This document shows positions 1-12,758 of a DNA stretch of 64,000 bases, piece after piece (within the stretch, counting starts at the first letter, position 1; each line of letters begins with the position of its first letter). Source of the DNA: Trissonchulus latispiculum (Eukaryota; Nematoda; Enoplea; Enoplida; Ironidae); NCBI GenBank assembly GCA_030248195.1, contig JASAND010019857.1, forward strand, positions 62,001 through 126,000, written 5' to 3'. The notes beneath the pieces are model-generated. The model had not been told where the DNA came from, did not search any database, and saw only the letters and a program-made list of their open reading frames with translations. The translations under genes and the position numbers were made by a program.

Positions 1-890
1 AGTTATTTGACTATTCCCATCCACCAACATAGAAATGCTCCGGCTAGACGATAGCGAATTCTTAACGAACTTAAAAAAAGATTTGGAGTTTGGATTGCCA
101 AGACATCTTGACTCTTTACTCATAGTTTCTTGTTTAATAGCAGCTTTGCACTTGTTCGCCCAAGACTTGTATTCATTGCGCAAATGTACAGTACGGTTAG
201 CTTTATAACGCCTGAAAGCTTGTAACTTCTTAGTTAGCAGACGCTTTACACGATTAGAGTAAGTTGGCTTATGACCATTGCGAGACCCACCAAATTTATG
301 TGGAACATATTTGTCAATCAAATCTAAACTAATGGATTTAAATATCAGCCACATATCGTTTACCGTTTTTCCGTCAAAAAGCAAATTCCAATTTAAAGCT
401 TGAAGAGTTCTATAGATAGATGCTTCATCCGCTTTAGGCCACAAATATTTCACCGAGCCTCCCTCCGCCCGATGTATTGGTGTATGAACCTTAAAGGATA
501 CGACATTGTGATCGCTTGTGCTCAAAGGTGGGCTAACATTCACTTCTGACACCAAGGACAAATCACTCACAAAAACCAAATCAAGAACAGAGTCAAATCT
601 AGTAGGTTGAAGAACTACTTGCGAAAGACCAAAAGATGAGAAAAGGTTATAGAAATCTTGTTGCCTATAAGCTACAGAAGCTGTCCCATTAGTCCAATCA
701 ATTCCAGGTAAATTTAAATCCCCAGCTAGAATTACGGGTAAATTTTGATCAGACAGAAATTCTAAAACTTGACCGAAATAATCAAAAACCTGTACAAGCC
801 CAACAGAGCATCGATATATATTACATAACAACAAATCAGAATCTCGATATTTAATTTTAACACATACCATAACACATTTAACATTTTAAC
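1..890 (-). mobile_element. Non-LTR retrotransposon fragment, endonuclease domain
   Basis: A frame stays open on the minus strand from about base 880 down to base 1 and leaves the window. It reads like the apurinic-type endonuclease of a LINE. Visible motifs in order are LLCNIYR, PVILAGDLNLPGIDW (the GDxN core), LDLVFVSD and STSDHNVVSF (the terminal SDH motif). A basic linker leading toward the reverse transcriptase follows. A stop lies just upstream near 890, where the sequence becomes a tandem repeat, so this copy looks 5' truncated. I cannot assign the clade (CR1-like and Jockey-like are both possible). The reverse transcriptase would lie outside the window. Confidence 0.85.
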
Positions 891-892
891 CA

Positions 893-1400
893 TACTATAT
901 AAGCCCCCGACCAAAACGCCGAAAAACGCAGTTTTAGGCCGTTTGACCAGTGGTCAATAGGCCCCATAGGCTGTAGTGACCAGTGGTAACTTCCGTCGGT
1001 TTCGGCGATATGCCCATTGAAACGAGCGTAGTCGGTTTACTATATGCCCCCGACCAAAACGCAAAAAAACGCAGTTTTAGGCCGTTTGACCAGTGGTCAA
1101 TAGGCCGTATAGGCTGTAGTGACCAGCGGTCACTTCCGTCGGTTTCGGCGATATGCCCATTGAAACGAGCGTAGTCGATTTACTATATATGCCCCCAACC
1201 AAAACGCCGGAAAACGCTGTTTAGAGTGAGTTTTCCCAATTTTGACCCTGGGCAAGGAACCACGGGAGCCATGCTGACCAGTGGTCACTTCGGGCGGTAT
1301 GGGCAGTATGCTCACCGTTTTCAGCGACCCCGATTTACTATATGTGGGGACCACCCCGAGGCCGAAAAACGCCATTTTTAGTGACTTTTAGGCCATTTCT
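893..1400. repeat. Tandem repeat, about 143-bp unit, 3-4 copies
   Basis: The phrase CCCCCGACCAAAACGC recurs near 903, 1046 and 1189 (the last with one change). Each is followed by a shared block containing GACCAGTGGTC and TTCGGCGATATGCCCATTG. A fourth, diverged unit runs from about 1336. It is noncoding and abuts the truncated LINE. Confidence 0.8.
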
Positions 1401-1988
1401 AGTAAAAGTGGGACTTAGAAACTTTTCGCCAAAACAGGTGAAAAAATGCAAAGTTTGGGCCCATCTCCTGAAAGCTACAGAGCGAAATTAAAAAATCCCC
1501 CTTGTTACTTTGTGTGCATTGGCCGAAATATTCAAATAAAATAAACCAAACCGATCTAGCTGCTAGCCTGTGAAAAAAAGTCCACCACAACCGAAGTGCC
1601 AAAATAGCGAAAGTCCGACTTTGGGGCCTTGGCACAGAGACAAAATTGGCCATTGTGCCAAAATGACCAAAAAAGGTAGCATGGGGGGATACTGTCTACC
1701 AACATATAACAGTAGTATTGGACCAAAATGCCCACAACGTTCCAACACTTCGCTAGAAAATGCACTTCCGAAAAGCGTTATTCACCTAGAAAAAAACCAA
1801 ACGCAAACTAACTGTTGCCAAGTGCAAAAATTTGAAGTTTCGAATTCGAACCAAAAGTATGGTGATACTTGTAGTACTACTCGAGTACTTTACGATGGTA
1901 ACATTTTTACCCCTCCCGAACCTCTAATTAGCTGGCACCAGGCCAACACGGTCTCCAGGGGGCCGCGCAGACGCCTTTACACCCATAT
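1400..1988. other. Unassigned intronic sequence
   Basis: I see no exon, RNA gene or clear element here. The open frame at 1570-1995 shows no recognisable domain. By position this lies in the KDM6A intron after exon 15. Confidence 0.4.
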
Positions 1989-2018
1989 TATGTAGGGGCG
2001 CTATCGCGCCCCTACATA
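1989..2018. repeat. Perfect hairpin, 13-bp arms
   Basis: TATGTAGGGGCGC and its exact reverse complement are separated by four bases (TATC). A sister hairpin with 11-bp arms (ATAGGGGTCGC, loop TGCC) sits at 14729-14754 in a similar ATATTAT context. That suggests both are conserved ends or structures of one repeat family. A Helitron 3' hairpin is possible, but no clear CTRR end follows. Confidence 0.7.
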
Positions 2019-2082
2019 GCTACCCCCAAAAATATTCAAACTGCCGCCCCCCCCCACCCTCACATGTCACTGCACCCCTTAC

Positions 2083-5000
2083 CTTGTCCCCCAGTCCTTT
2101 GCTGATCTCTGACGGAGGCGGGGGCAGGGGCAGTTCAGGGGGCGGGGCCTGATCCGGCAAAATCGGGGGTCCCGGATCGGTGGGGGATCGAGATCTGCGA
2201 CAGGCTTCCAGTATGTCCTGAGATGAGCCCTGAGATAGCTGGTGTAGAAGGGGGCTGGTCGCCACCAGACTGAGAGGGGGCGGGGGCAGATTGGGAGGCG
2301 GGCTGCGAGAGTCAGACCGCCCAAGGAGGGGAGCGCCCCCCAAATTTTTGCTCAGGCTAGCCACGCCCCCCAGTTTCTGCAGGGCGCCGCCCACGCTGTC
2401 ACGTGAGCCCCCAATAGAGGCGCCGCCGCCGGTGCCTGGTTCCGAGTCCAGACCATGGGAGGTGGACGTGACACTGTTGTCCTAAAAGAAATCAAATTGA
2501 AAAAGGATAAAAGTAAAAAACATAATCACCTGAAAAAAGGACAAACAGCAGCAACAATTTCTACAGGTTGTATTCTTTTATTGTTTTCCTAGATTGGTTG
2601 CAATAATATGTCCAGCTACAAACAATTTCCAACCTATGAAATACGATTTTCACACAAAAAGAGTCAAAAACAAAGCAAAATATACATATCACCACCTACC
2701 TAGGAAAAATGACGAAAACCAAAAATCACAGAAAAATCAATCCATCAATCCAAAAATACCAATACCTGTCGTACGTACCTGTATTCTGGCTTCCAGTGAG
2801 AAAGCTGCATCCGATAGGAGGGGGTCGTTTTGCACATCCCCTGCCCCGCCCACAACCATCATGCCCACGGATTCTGCCGTGCCCCCCAGGGTGTCCAGAA
2901 AATCATCACCCCCAGGCGGGGCGTCGGAGGTGCCCAGAATCACCATGATATCGTCCGTGGTAACCTGGGGCAGAATGTCCTCATCACTACCAGACTCCAG
3001 AAGACCCCCACCCCCACCCCCACCCACCGCCACAGGACCCCCAGGACCGGGTGGAACGCCGGCACGACTTATACCCTGCAAAAAAAAGATAAATCCAAAG
3101 AAAATGATAGACACATCAAAACACAGATATTATGCCCATAATAAACTCTATACCATAGGCTTACTCTTGCCTCAAAGTAAAAGTATATGGTACATGACAG
3201 CAAGGTATTTTTAGAGATGTTTTCGGATGGGGAGGGGGGGGGGAGGGAATGCAATAGAAACAAACATTTGCATTTTCGTGACATATTACTGTACGGATAA
3301 AAGCCAAAAGGTTGCAAAAATTCATATTTTTAGGTGAAAATCTGCAGGAAAAGCATAGCATAAACATCTATACATACAGGGGAAGGGAATATTGCTTCTT
3401 TTATGCCCCCCACCAAATTTGGACCTAGTGCGGAATGAACAAGCTTCAAGCCCTTAATCAAAACCCGTCACTGCAGTAGTAGACAGTTACAGTACATAAA
3501 CAGCAAAACTAGACAAAATGAGATTGGCAAAATACGGCACAAAAAACAGGGGGGGGGGGTAGCCCAAAACCAACGCCGCACCTGATGATGCTGTGCCAGG
3601 GCAGCCGCTTCAGACTGCACCCGCGCATAGTGTTGCTGCATCAGCGCATACTGGTGCTGTAGAGATCTCAGGATCTGCAGATCATCCGCATTCAATCGTT
3701 CCTGGCTCTCTGCCAGCACATTCATCATCTGAATTTGTTGGGGAGTCAGGAAAACTGGGGGAGGTGGGCCCCCGGCCCCACCCCCAGACATTTTTCCACC
3801 CGGACCCCCAAGAGGGGGACCACGGGCACTATTGGCGGTGGTGGAATCTTCAGGAGTAGTAGTCAGGAGGCTGGCCATAACACCGCCCTCAACGCATTGC
3901 TGAATTTTGGCCTGCTGAACCTGGCTCTGACGTGTGGTCAGCTCCGCCGGAATGGGCAACTTCCAGGCATCGTCCAGTGGCGGTAGGCTGCCGGGACTGG
4001 AAAAGGAAATAGGAGAAAATAGAGAGGAAATGAAATTGAAAAAATGAGGACAAAATTGACAGGAAATGCACAACAAAAAGATTATTACTGTACGTACACA
4101 CTGCAGTAATGATTATAGATTAATCGTTTTAGAAACTCTTATTAGGAAAGCTCAAAGATTCTACCCTTTGACACGTTTTTCTTTTTCTTTCAACCTCAAA
4201 TTTCCGCCGAAAGCTTTCATCATGAAAGAAAACATTGACACAGGTTAAATTAATCTCAATCAATGATTAAGGCACCTAAATAAAATAGACTAAATAGTTA
4301 ATTATACCGTGCTCTATTGGCTGGAGCATCCAGCACAGATGAGGAACAGGTAAGCAGACGGGACTCAATGATGTGAATTCGCGTTCGCAAGGCTTCTGAC
4401 ACTGACTGGTCTGCAAAACAAACAAACAAAATAAATGAAATTGTCTATACCGGCGCTTCAACTGAATTTTTGAACATTCGTTATTTAGTGAATGCATTCT
4501 TGGCGAGTTTAGATTACTTATAGTTTCTTATTGATATACGTATATGTGCGTATATTATTAGAAATATTATTAGAAAATAGATTCTTTCCCCCACCCACTT
4601 TCTCGTCCCCACTTGTTTCGCCTAGGGTAAACCCAGCTTCTAGCCACCACATTTAAACCCAAATGTTGGGACAGCCCTCCAAACAACATCTCTAACATTT
4701 ACATCAAGAAAATGAGGTAAACGCGTGCTAGCAGGCGGATCCACAAAGCAAATGTACAAGACATTAATCATAGAGAAATAATGAAAAACGCCTGCCCTGT
4801 GAGTCACAAAGATGAAAGTCTTTGTCAGAAACAGGAGAGAGCCACTATGGTATGCATGTATGTAACGCCTATGGTGTAGTAGTACCTTTGTTAGCCTTGG
4901 AAGCACTGACATAGCACTGGAGGGCATCCTTGGGCTGGGCGGAGTTCTCATAGAGGAGGCCCAGATCGATCCAAGCGGCGGCGTGGGCCGGCTCCAGCTG

Positions 5001-8000
5001 GACGGCACAGATGTAGGCCTGAAGGGCGTCCATCGGCTGATTCTGCTGCTGATAGAGCACACTGGAACAGACAGCAACATACAACCATAGACAAACCGTA
5101 CATATTTTCTGGGAGGAGGGGGGGGGGGAGGGGGAAGAGAGCAATTTCATAAAAGCTGAAAGTAGTTCCTTGTAGCTTGCATAATTATGCAAATTAGATC
5201 GACTATGTCCTACTATTTGTTGCTGTTTAGCTTCTTGAACACAACACTCTTGGTAACATGAAGGGAAAAGCTAAAAACACTAGCTCTGTGAGTTGGGGGC
5301 TAAAAAAGCTTTCCATTAAATATCTAGGTACCCACTAACGACAGACCTCTCAAATGGGTACAAAAATAATGACCACAGGAAAGGTTAGGATTCAAAAGCC
5401 AAAACTGACCCAATGGAACACCAGGTGTCGGCACTGGACTCGGATTTGTCAATGGAATGTCGATAGGCCACAAACGCGTCGTGAGCCCGGCCCGGAATAC
5501 TCGCAAAACAGCTGCAAAGACACGACAAAAACAAGACAATTCTATTGGTAATAAAAAATTTATGTAACTAAACTTCTGAAATTCTGACTAATGTTTCGTT
5601 TCGAGCACTCCAAACACTCCAAGGCTTACAACGCGTAAAATGCAGAAGCATGTACGTACCTACATAATACACTTCGCTACTTGTCTTTATGGATGATTAT
5701 GCATTTTTTCGGAAAGTGTTTACTTTAAGGCATTTGGTTGCCAAACATTTTTGAGCCACACGACGTAAACATGTTGGTCGTTACGGCGAAATATGCTCGA
5801 TGACAAAAATCCCTCAAAACTTGCATTAATTTTCCAAAAATTGTTCGTTTTTGCAGTGATAATTTTACAACAACAAGTTCCCACCTCCCCAGGTACATCA
5901 GAAATCAACTACCAAATCTAAACTATACTCCAAAATCAGAAACACCCTTTGGTTGCGCCCTACCCCACATTCGCAAATACTTTGTGTGATTAACCCAATC
6001 GTTAAATTTCTTGCTTACCGTCCCAGATAGTACCAGGTCTGCCCAGAGTTATAGTCAAACTCCAGCGAACGCCGCAGGTACTGGACTGCAACGTTCTGTC
6101 GTTGCAACTTTTCACCGAAACCCTCCGCCCGATGATACAGCCAGCCTGAAACAGGAAAACTTAATGCTAAAATTAACAAAAATCACAGTTTAATTTATCC
6201 GTTAATTTGTGGCTTATCCTCATACAGCACAATAATTACAAAAATACCCAAGACGGTAAAATCTAAAATACAGTACAAATATACACGTAGAAGGTGAAAT
6301 GTACAGAAGACTAATACTACATACCTAACTGTCTATAGAGCACAGCCTTAGTACTGTTAGTGAGGTGATTGCCAGAGTTCAAAATTTCCTCATAGCGTTC
6401 CTTGGCAGTTTCAAATTGGGCCTAGAAAAGATACACACAATAAAAGACATTGGCTCTCTCCTGTTCGGACTAAAGGTGTTTTCCTAGTCGCGAACGCTCA
6501 GTTGTACGCGCGTCGACATGCGTATAATAACGCTTATATTTTGAACGTGTGTCAACGCTTCCAGTGGTAGCAAGGCCGCCCAGGGAGAGATGCTACATTT
6601 GATGCGACTATGAAGGCACCCTTAATGTGTCATAAAGAAATAATGAAAAACGCCTGCCTGCAGTCACTAAGGCCGAAGCCTTACGCTGATTGCAGAGTTC
6701 CAGTCGTCAGTAGACGTGCGTAGACGCGCGTCGAAGCGCTACACTGCCATGTTACAATTGGAAGCGTCATAAACTTATATTGGCGTTTCTAGACGCGCGT
6801 TCATGCGCGTTCGCGACCACGAAGACACCTTTAGAAAGAATTATAACTGATCAAATGAAGAATCCGTCATCAGGGCAATAATTACTCGTCTGCTGTCACC
6901 GCCCTGGCATTTTTTTAGTGGGGGTGGAGGGCCACTTTTCGGCAAGGCCCCCCCCCACTTTTTTGGGGATCGCTCAAAAGTGTAGAAAAATTAAGTTTTT
7001 GAGGACAAATTTTCAAAAATTTTCTGAATGTTTAGCTAATTCATGGACTTATAAGCTAATTTTAAGCTTTTTTGTTTTTTGCGTTTTTTGTGTTTTTACC
7101 TAAAAAGTGCTAATTTTTCGCTAAAAATTTTGGTATATATTTTTCACCTTGGACTCGCCCCCCCCACTCTCAAATTCCTAAAAAACTGCCAGCCGCCGAG
7201 TATCCGATTCCTTTCGCTGTCCCTAAAACCTTGTTGCAAACCGGCACAGACTCTGCCAACAAGTTAGATTTAAAAGGCGCAAACATGCCAGATCAATCGA
7301 GAACAATTCTATCGTATATATATACTCGAACACAAACGTACCTGAACATCGTAACAGTGAGCAATATGAAATTTGACTGAAACACAACAAAAACAGCTGA
7401 ACAACAAATAAAATAAAAGTACAACAGGAAAAACTCTGCCGAAAAAATCCCTACATTGTATAATATATACGAGCAAAACATAGCGTAAATGGATCAGCTT
7501 ATTTTGCTCTCTTTTCAGAAAAAGAATCAGCTTAAATTGACAACTATACCGACAGAAAAGAAAGTCAAAGTAGAAAAACTAAAAAGACTCGTCTGCGTAC
7601 TTTCATCTTTGGTGAGAGTAGTTGGACTGTTTCCAAACAATGCCAAATTGAGGTGCTGCAAATCATAAATTACAATTGGTTATCAACAATAAAATCAAAA
7701 TTCAACAACGCTAGAAAGATCAACACTTTAGCATCATTTAGCAAAATATGAGATTCAGTAAACAAAAACATATTATGTATACGTATACGTAACATCCAAG
7801 AAGAGGTAATAATTAATTTCGTAAGAAATATAGCACACACCAGAAATCCAGCTGCTGCCAACTGGAAGGTACTTTCACACGACAAAAATATAGTAAAGGT
7901 TCGAAAAAACACCATTTGGCAACTTTCCGAATAACTTTTTATAGGACTGCCCTGGAGATCCCGGATATGGCTCAGCATGTGTGGGGTGGGGTCTAGTTTC

Positions 8001-11000
8001 TTCCCATGCCCAAAGTTCCCGAGCACGGGCTCAGATGTCAGAACAATTTTGAAAAACTACTATATTTTTCGGCCCAAATCGAAAACATACACGGCTAAAT
8101 ACTCACATTTTCCCATATCTAATGCCAAACTATTGACCTACCTTTAGAGTCTGTGGCGGTTAATTTTCATTAGATAGTCCGCCGACCGCATTAATTGGCC
8201 CAAAGAACTTTTGAAAATCTGACCCGATACTGTTTTTATCACGCAGTAATGTCAGTAATGTCTCTGATTCAGTGGCAATGTTTTCTTTATTCTGAACAAA
8301 CGTGCAAGCTTTTTTAAAAAACTGTCTGCATGTGAATTTAGGGGGGGGGGCGCCGCCAAGTATGCCCCGGCTTAACAAGAAATCAGTCTAGACTATAGAT
8401 TTGGCGCAATCGGTCATAACCTGTGACATAGAGGTGGTGCAAACCTTATAGGCAGAGGTCCAGTCCCTGTGATATTTGGCAATAAGGCCAAGGCGTAGAT
8501 GCACTTCGGAGGAACGCTGGAAGGACGGCACTACGTAGAGGACCTGCTGAAAGAGCTTGGCAGACCTGCAACACAGTAAACACAGAGTGTCTGAAATAGG
8601 TATGCAATATGCTGACAGTGTACTATGAACAGTACACTTCTTAACTGTATTATAGGCATGCAATATGCTCGAAACATTAAGGTCGAAATCTCGGGTGGAT
8701 GAGTAGCCGAAACATACTGCGCTGATAATATTGTGTCAAAATAATATTTCAAAAAATCAGGGGCGTATCCAGTATTTTGAACAGGGACGTCCTATCCAAA
8801 GGGGAGGATCGGCGGTTCGGACCGGGAGTTTTCAGAAAACGGTCAGATTTAGAATAAAAACGTATATATACCTAAATTTTCTTTTTGGCTACGCCCCTTT
8901 CCATAATATACTTTCAATCAAAGCTACAGGAATGTGCACAGAGAAACGTGTACGCCTATTCTATCCCTTCGTCAAAATGGATTACACTATCCACACTAGG
9001 ATTACCAGAAATTTCGTTGGACTGGAAAAAGAAATTAGCACACTAGGTATATATGTAGAACTTACCATGTAAATGAATTGAAATGATAATAGACAAGGGC
9101 CAGGCCAAAAAGCAGCGAACTATCCTAGAAAAATAACAAAAAACAATCACTGTAGTTAAAACACAATGTTAGCAAGACAACAAAGAACCAGAAAAATGAT
9201 GGTCACTACGTCTGCAGTTGAAAAGGTATTACTCTGAACGAACGAAAACCTGATAAATTTAACACTAGAATTGAGGAATGTACATATATACAGAAAGCCA
9301 TTATTTAACTTGAAACATTGCAACTGAAATCCCTGCTCCACCAACCTTCCAGTTATCCTTTCGGGCTCGGTAGTAAATCTGATAAGCCGATAAAGCTGAA
9401 AAAATAAACAGATAAATAGATATCAAAACGTTGGACATACCAGAGTCAGCCAAAACCTTAAAGCTCAGAACTTAATACATATGTAACTGATAGTTGTTTT
9501 CACTTTAACTGTCCTAAGGGTATTGTAGACGGGGAGGTCTGCTATTTTGGGTTTCACCCTAGGGGATTCAAATTTGAGCAGAAAATAGACCAACCTTTAT
9601 TTTCACATTAACTGATTTATGTATTTCAAGCAAAAGTAAAATCTAAGCAATGTTGAGAAACTTTTGCAAATAAGCCTATGCAAAAATCGCAATAAAACTG
9701 ATATATACAATTTCGGCTCATTTGCAGAAAAACAATGCAAAAACCCCGCACCCTCTGGAAAAAGAGAATATAATCTTGACACGTAAAAGACAGACGATTA
9801 ACACACTTTTCAGGGGCCAGTTTCATAAAGAACCTTCTCAAGTTCTAGAGAGTAGTCTGTTTTCAGTTACAGCAACCTCTCCTGTATTGAAAATTAAATG
9901 TAAATGCAGCTACGGACTATTTTATGGTAATTTACGCAAATTGTTGAAGGATAGAAAAATTAACGGATTTAAATTTTCACAAATTCCTTGATCAACATTT
10001 CAAGAAATCGACCAGAGAACTTGACTCGACGAAAGACTCGAAAACTTTTTCAGCGTGACCTGTGGATTTCGAAAACTTCCAGCGTAGTTTAGCTGCTAAG
10101 ACTCGAGAATTCGAGAACATTGCTATGTAACTGGCCCCTCAGGTATATTATGCGCACCTTTTCTAAAGTCATGTAGGAGCAAATGCAAATGTCCCAGCCG
10201 CAGATACATCGGGAGCGATGGGTCTGCCTCCCCCTGCTCTTTGGTGGAGTCCTCCCTCTTTACGACGTCCACTTCCATGGAGACCCCAGCAGCCGTCCCA
10301 GTCGTCCCTGGGGGTGGAGGGGAGGACCTAGCCCGGTCAGTGGACACCTTTCCGGCAGGTGGCAGAACAGCGGAGAGATCACGTGACGACTGGGAGGAGC
10401 CCTGGGGAGGATCAGACCCGCCTTCTGCCGCGCGTTTCCAGTCCAGCAAACCCTTACTGATACTGCGTACGGCCTAGAACAGAAAGAAAAAAAACCGAAG
10501 AAACAATAAGACATGACGAAGCAAAATAAAATACATACATATATACATATCTATCTGCATACATTAAGTACGTATATACGTATATTCGGGATTTTGAAAA
10601 ACAGGAGTCCCACCCAGGTTTAAATTCAACACGGGCGTCTTAGATGGGGCTAAATTCCCATAAAGTATATATATGTTTATGAAATTTTTTCCAAAAATCT
10701 TACACTAACGTCCCATTCTTTCAGCCGTTAAAACAATATCATTAGAAACCAGCTTTTAGACGCAAAAAAGTGAACACGATAACACGTGCTAGATCAGCAT
10801 TACTGAAACTGAATTGACAATGATACGGAAACACATGCAACCCGAGCTAAATGTGAGCCTCAGGTGAAACCGAACCCCTGGAGTTTTTTACGGGGGGTGG
10901 GGGGGGGGGTGGAGGCGCCCTCCCACTTTTGGGTCCCCCCACTCGACCTCCCCCCCACTCACCCTAAGGTGCCAGAAATTGCCAAATTTTTAGGATTTTT

Positions 11001-11807
11001 GGTCAAAATTTTCAAAAATTTTCCGGCTTCGCATATTTTGGTGCCAAAACTTAATTTTTGAGCACTTGTAAGCTTAGTTATAGCAGTATTATGTACAAAA
11101 ACAGGCTTTTTATACTGAATTTTTGACATTTTTAGCACATTTTATCACCCCCTTTTCGACCTCCCCCCCCCCACTAGTGGTGGGAGGGCGTCCCACCCCC
11201 ACTTATTTTTGCGTAAAAAACCCCAGAACCCAAGACTTTCAAATTGCGCACTGCGACCGTTTACCAACTGAGTAAGCGCGGCCATAATTGCATCAAAGCT
11301 TGAAAGGGTTTGCACCCAAATCTAAACTGAAGTCTAAAAGTGACAAGACAATAAACGCACAAAGTGCATTGATGAAATTGACAGTATATATAAGTGACAA
11401 ACTATACCTTGATAATGAGAGATCGATCCTTGGAACACTCTGGATTCTGAAGATTCAGCACACCAAAAGATGTGCTAAAACAACAAACTCAAATAATCAA
11501 CATATATGCTGCTGCCTTTGCTTATAATATACGTTCGTAATGATTTCGAGAACGGACTGGCCCCCGAGTTTTCTGCTTTTAAACTTCATCACCATAACTA
11601 ACACACCTGTGAACTACGTTTGTAATCGCAGCCTACACAAACTTAAACGTCGTTAGGTTTATCTGCACACCTATCCAACTCCAGAATTCGCTTCCATTCA
11701 GTCGGAGTGAGTCCCAGGCGGACTGGATCAAACCAGGAATCCGTGGGTTCCAGTTTAATCGAGCCCGTCGCGGACTTATCCCCACTGTCACCAGCAGAAG
11801 TCTCCAT
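2083..11807 (-). CDS. KDM6A: Lysine demethylase 6A (UTX)-like, exons 1-15, 5' part of gene
   Basis: This is a UTX/KDM6-family H3K27me3 demethylase and COMPASS-complex scaffold acting in the nucleus. Exons (minus strand): 11649-11807, 10158-10473, 9346-9395, 9066-9124, 8445-8565, 7601-7655, 7342-7376, 6325-6421, 6019-6145, 5410-5511, 4886-5061, 4308-4410, 3582-3996, 2779-3075, 2083-2481. All phases join and give 837 codons so far. The TPR block spans exons 2-11 and matches UTX closely: [83 protein letters not shown]. Exon 13 has LTPQQIQ, LNADDLQ and YALMQQH, as in the UTX linker. Exon 15 has ILEACR before a Pro/Ser-rich end. The start is the ATG at 11807, giving [10 protein letters not shown]. 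No JmjC residues are present; that domain must lie beyond base 1. The N-terminus differs from vertebrate UTX. Neighbouring introns hold several transposons. Confidence 0.93.
6468..6834. mobile_element. Miniature inverted-repeat element in KDM6A intron
   Basis: The ends are imperfect inverted repeats: AAAGGTGTTTTCCTAGTCGC at the left and the complement of AAAGGTGTCTTCGTGGTCGC at the right. The inside carries many GCGCGT/ACGCGC motifs on both strands. The short repeat AATGAAAAACGCCTGC near 6637 is nested within it. There are no coding frames. I could not settle the superfamily or the target duplication. Confidence 0.7.
6904..7192. mobile_element. CTGG-family miniature element, copy 1
   Basis: Ends CTGGCATTTTTTTAG and the complement of CTGGCAGTTTTTTAG are flanked by a 5-bp direct duplication CCGCC (6899-6903 and 7193-7197). 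The 289-bp interior has G-rich then C-rich flanks around an A/T-rich core with AAATTTTCAAAAATTTTC. Other copies lie at 10878-11226, 14794-15167 and 56820-57175. Confidence 0.85.
8759..8899. mobile_element. hAT-like miniature element
   Basis: The short insert begins CAGGGGCGTATCCAG and ends with the near complement GGCTACGCCCCT. Termini of the form CAGGGGCGTAGCC are typical of the hAT superfamily. No clean 8-bp duplication was found, so the exact borders are uncertain. Confidence 0.55.
10878..11226. mobile_element. CTGG-family miniature element, copy 2, inside a SINE
   Basis: Ends CTGGAGTTTTTTACG and the complement of CTGGGGTTTTTTACG are flanked by the 5-bp duplication AACCC (10873-10877 and 11227-11231). 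Removing it rejoins a tRNA-like B-box region on the minus strand, so the element landed in a SINE. Confidence 0.85.
11227..11285 (-). repeat. tRNA-derived SINE head, split by the preceding element
   Basis: Read on the minus strand, GCTTACTCAGTTGGTAAACG resembles a tRNA D-arm/A-box. About 35 bases later CTTGGGTTC begins a B-box that continues on the far side of the 10878-11226 insertion as GGTTCGGTTTCACC. This is a pseudo-tRNA of SINE type rather than a tRNA gene. Confidence 0.6.
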
Positions 11808-12192
11808 TTTGCGTCAAGTCGTCCCACGCACGTATATACGCTTTCCGATTTAATTCTGGCTCCTGCAGCACACCCACAGAACTCCGAACATCCAACAGAA
11901 ACGCAGTCGACAACGTCTCGACGACTAAATGGAGCAGATTAATTTTATTCTGCTGATGGCTGGCAATTATTCACTATATAAGCAGAAATACGGGGTGATA
12001 ATATCAGACTACAAGTGTCGCCCCCACAGCAATCTAATAGACGACACCGCAAGTAACCTGACCAGACAGAAACGTGGGTGGTGTTGTGGTTGTCAGTCAG
12101 CCGGAAAATTCCATACTTGAATTCAACAGCATAGAGTATATACTGCAAACAAACCAAAGCTAACAATATGCATGCACGCATATATAAAACAT
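11808..12192. other. Upstream region of KDM6A
   Basis: This stretch holds the presumed 5' UTR and promoter of the minus-strand KDM6A gene. I see no convincing TATA box or CpG-rich core, and no second gene. The small open frames here have no recognisable content. Confidence 0.4.
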
Positions 12193-12193
12193 C

Positions 12194-12667
12194 AGGCCCG
12201 CACCCAGGATTTTGAAAAGGGGGGTCCAAGGTAAAAAGCAAAGCGGGGGGGGGGGTCTGGGGGGCTAAGTTGAAGAATTTTTGCATTCTTGCCCAAAAAC
12301 AGTACATACATTGGACGTTTATTTCTAGTGAATTATCGCACCGACGGCGCGGAAATTTTTAAAAAATAGCTGTTTTTGCCATAAAAATAGCAAAAATTTT
12401 CCATTTTGTCATCCCAAAAGGGGGTCTAGCCCCCTTGAACCCATAGGTGTGGTTGGGCAAAAAAATCTGGGGGTTCCCGACGGAGGGTGGGGGACCCCCC
12501 CTAAATTTTCGATTTTATGCCATTTTTGGCCACTTCTTGGCCAAAAATCTGGGGGGGGGTAGCAGAAATCTGAAAATCTGGGGGGGGTCGCCAAAATTTT
12601 ACATTTTGGTGGGGGGGTCCCATCCTAACACATCTATGCTTGACCCCCCCCCCCTGGGTGCGGCCTT
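12194..12667. mobile_element. Inverted-repeat element with a nested hAT-like insertion
   Basis: Outer ends AGGCCCGCACCCAGG and the near complement of AGGCCGCACCCAGG bracket G-run-rich noncoding DNA. A second element (12442-12638) is nested inside near the right end. No clear target duplication was found for the outer element. Confidence 0.6.
12442..12638. mobile_element. CATAGGTGT-family hAT-like miniature element
   Basis: It begins CATAGGTGTGGTTGGGC and ends ACACATCTATG. The flanking octamers CTTGAACC and CTTGACCC differ at one base, as expected for an aged 8-bp hAT duplication. The interior alternates G runs with TTTTTGGCCAC-type sequence shared with 15478-15692 and 16755-16960. Confidence 0.85.
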
Positions 12668-12758
12668 GACATACATATATAGATATGATCGGCCCAAGGA
12701 CTGAAATTTTTGAGGACTCTAAGTTCCTCCATCTTCATCTATATAGTTGCCTTTTTAT

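Noticed and set aside
903..1380. Small genes at 983-1174 and 1130-1375
   Set aside because: Both are readings through a 143-bp tandem repeat and show no domain.
2594..3214. 206-residue open frame on the plus strand
   Set aside because: It lies antisense over KDM6A exon 14 (2779-3075), whose minus-strand reading is in phase with the rest of the gene. The frame is a shadow of GC-rich codons.
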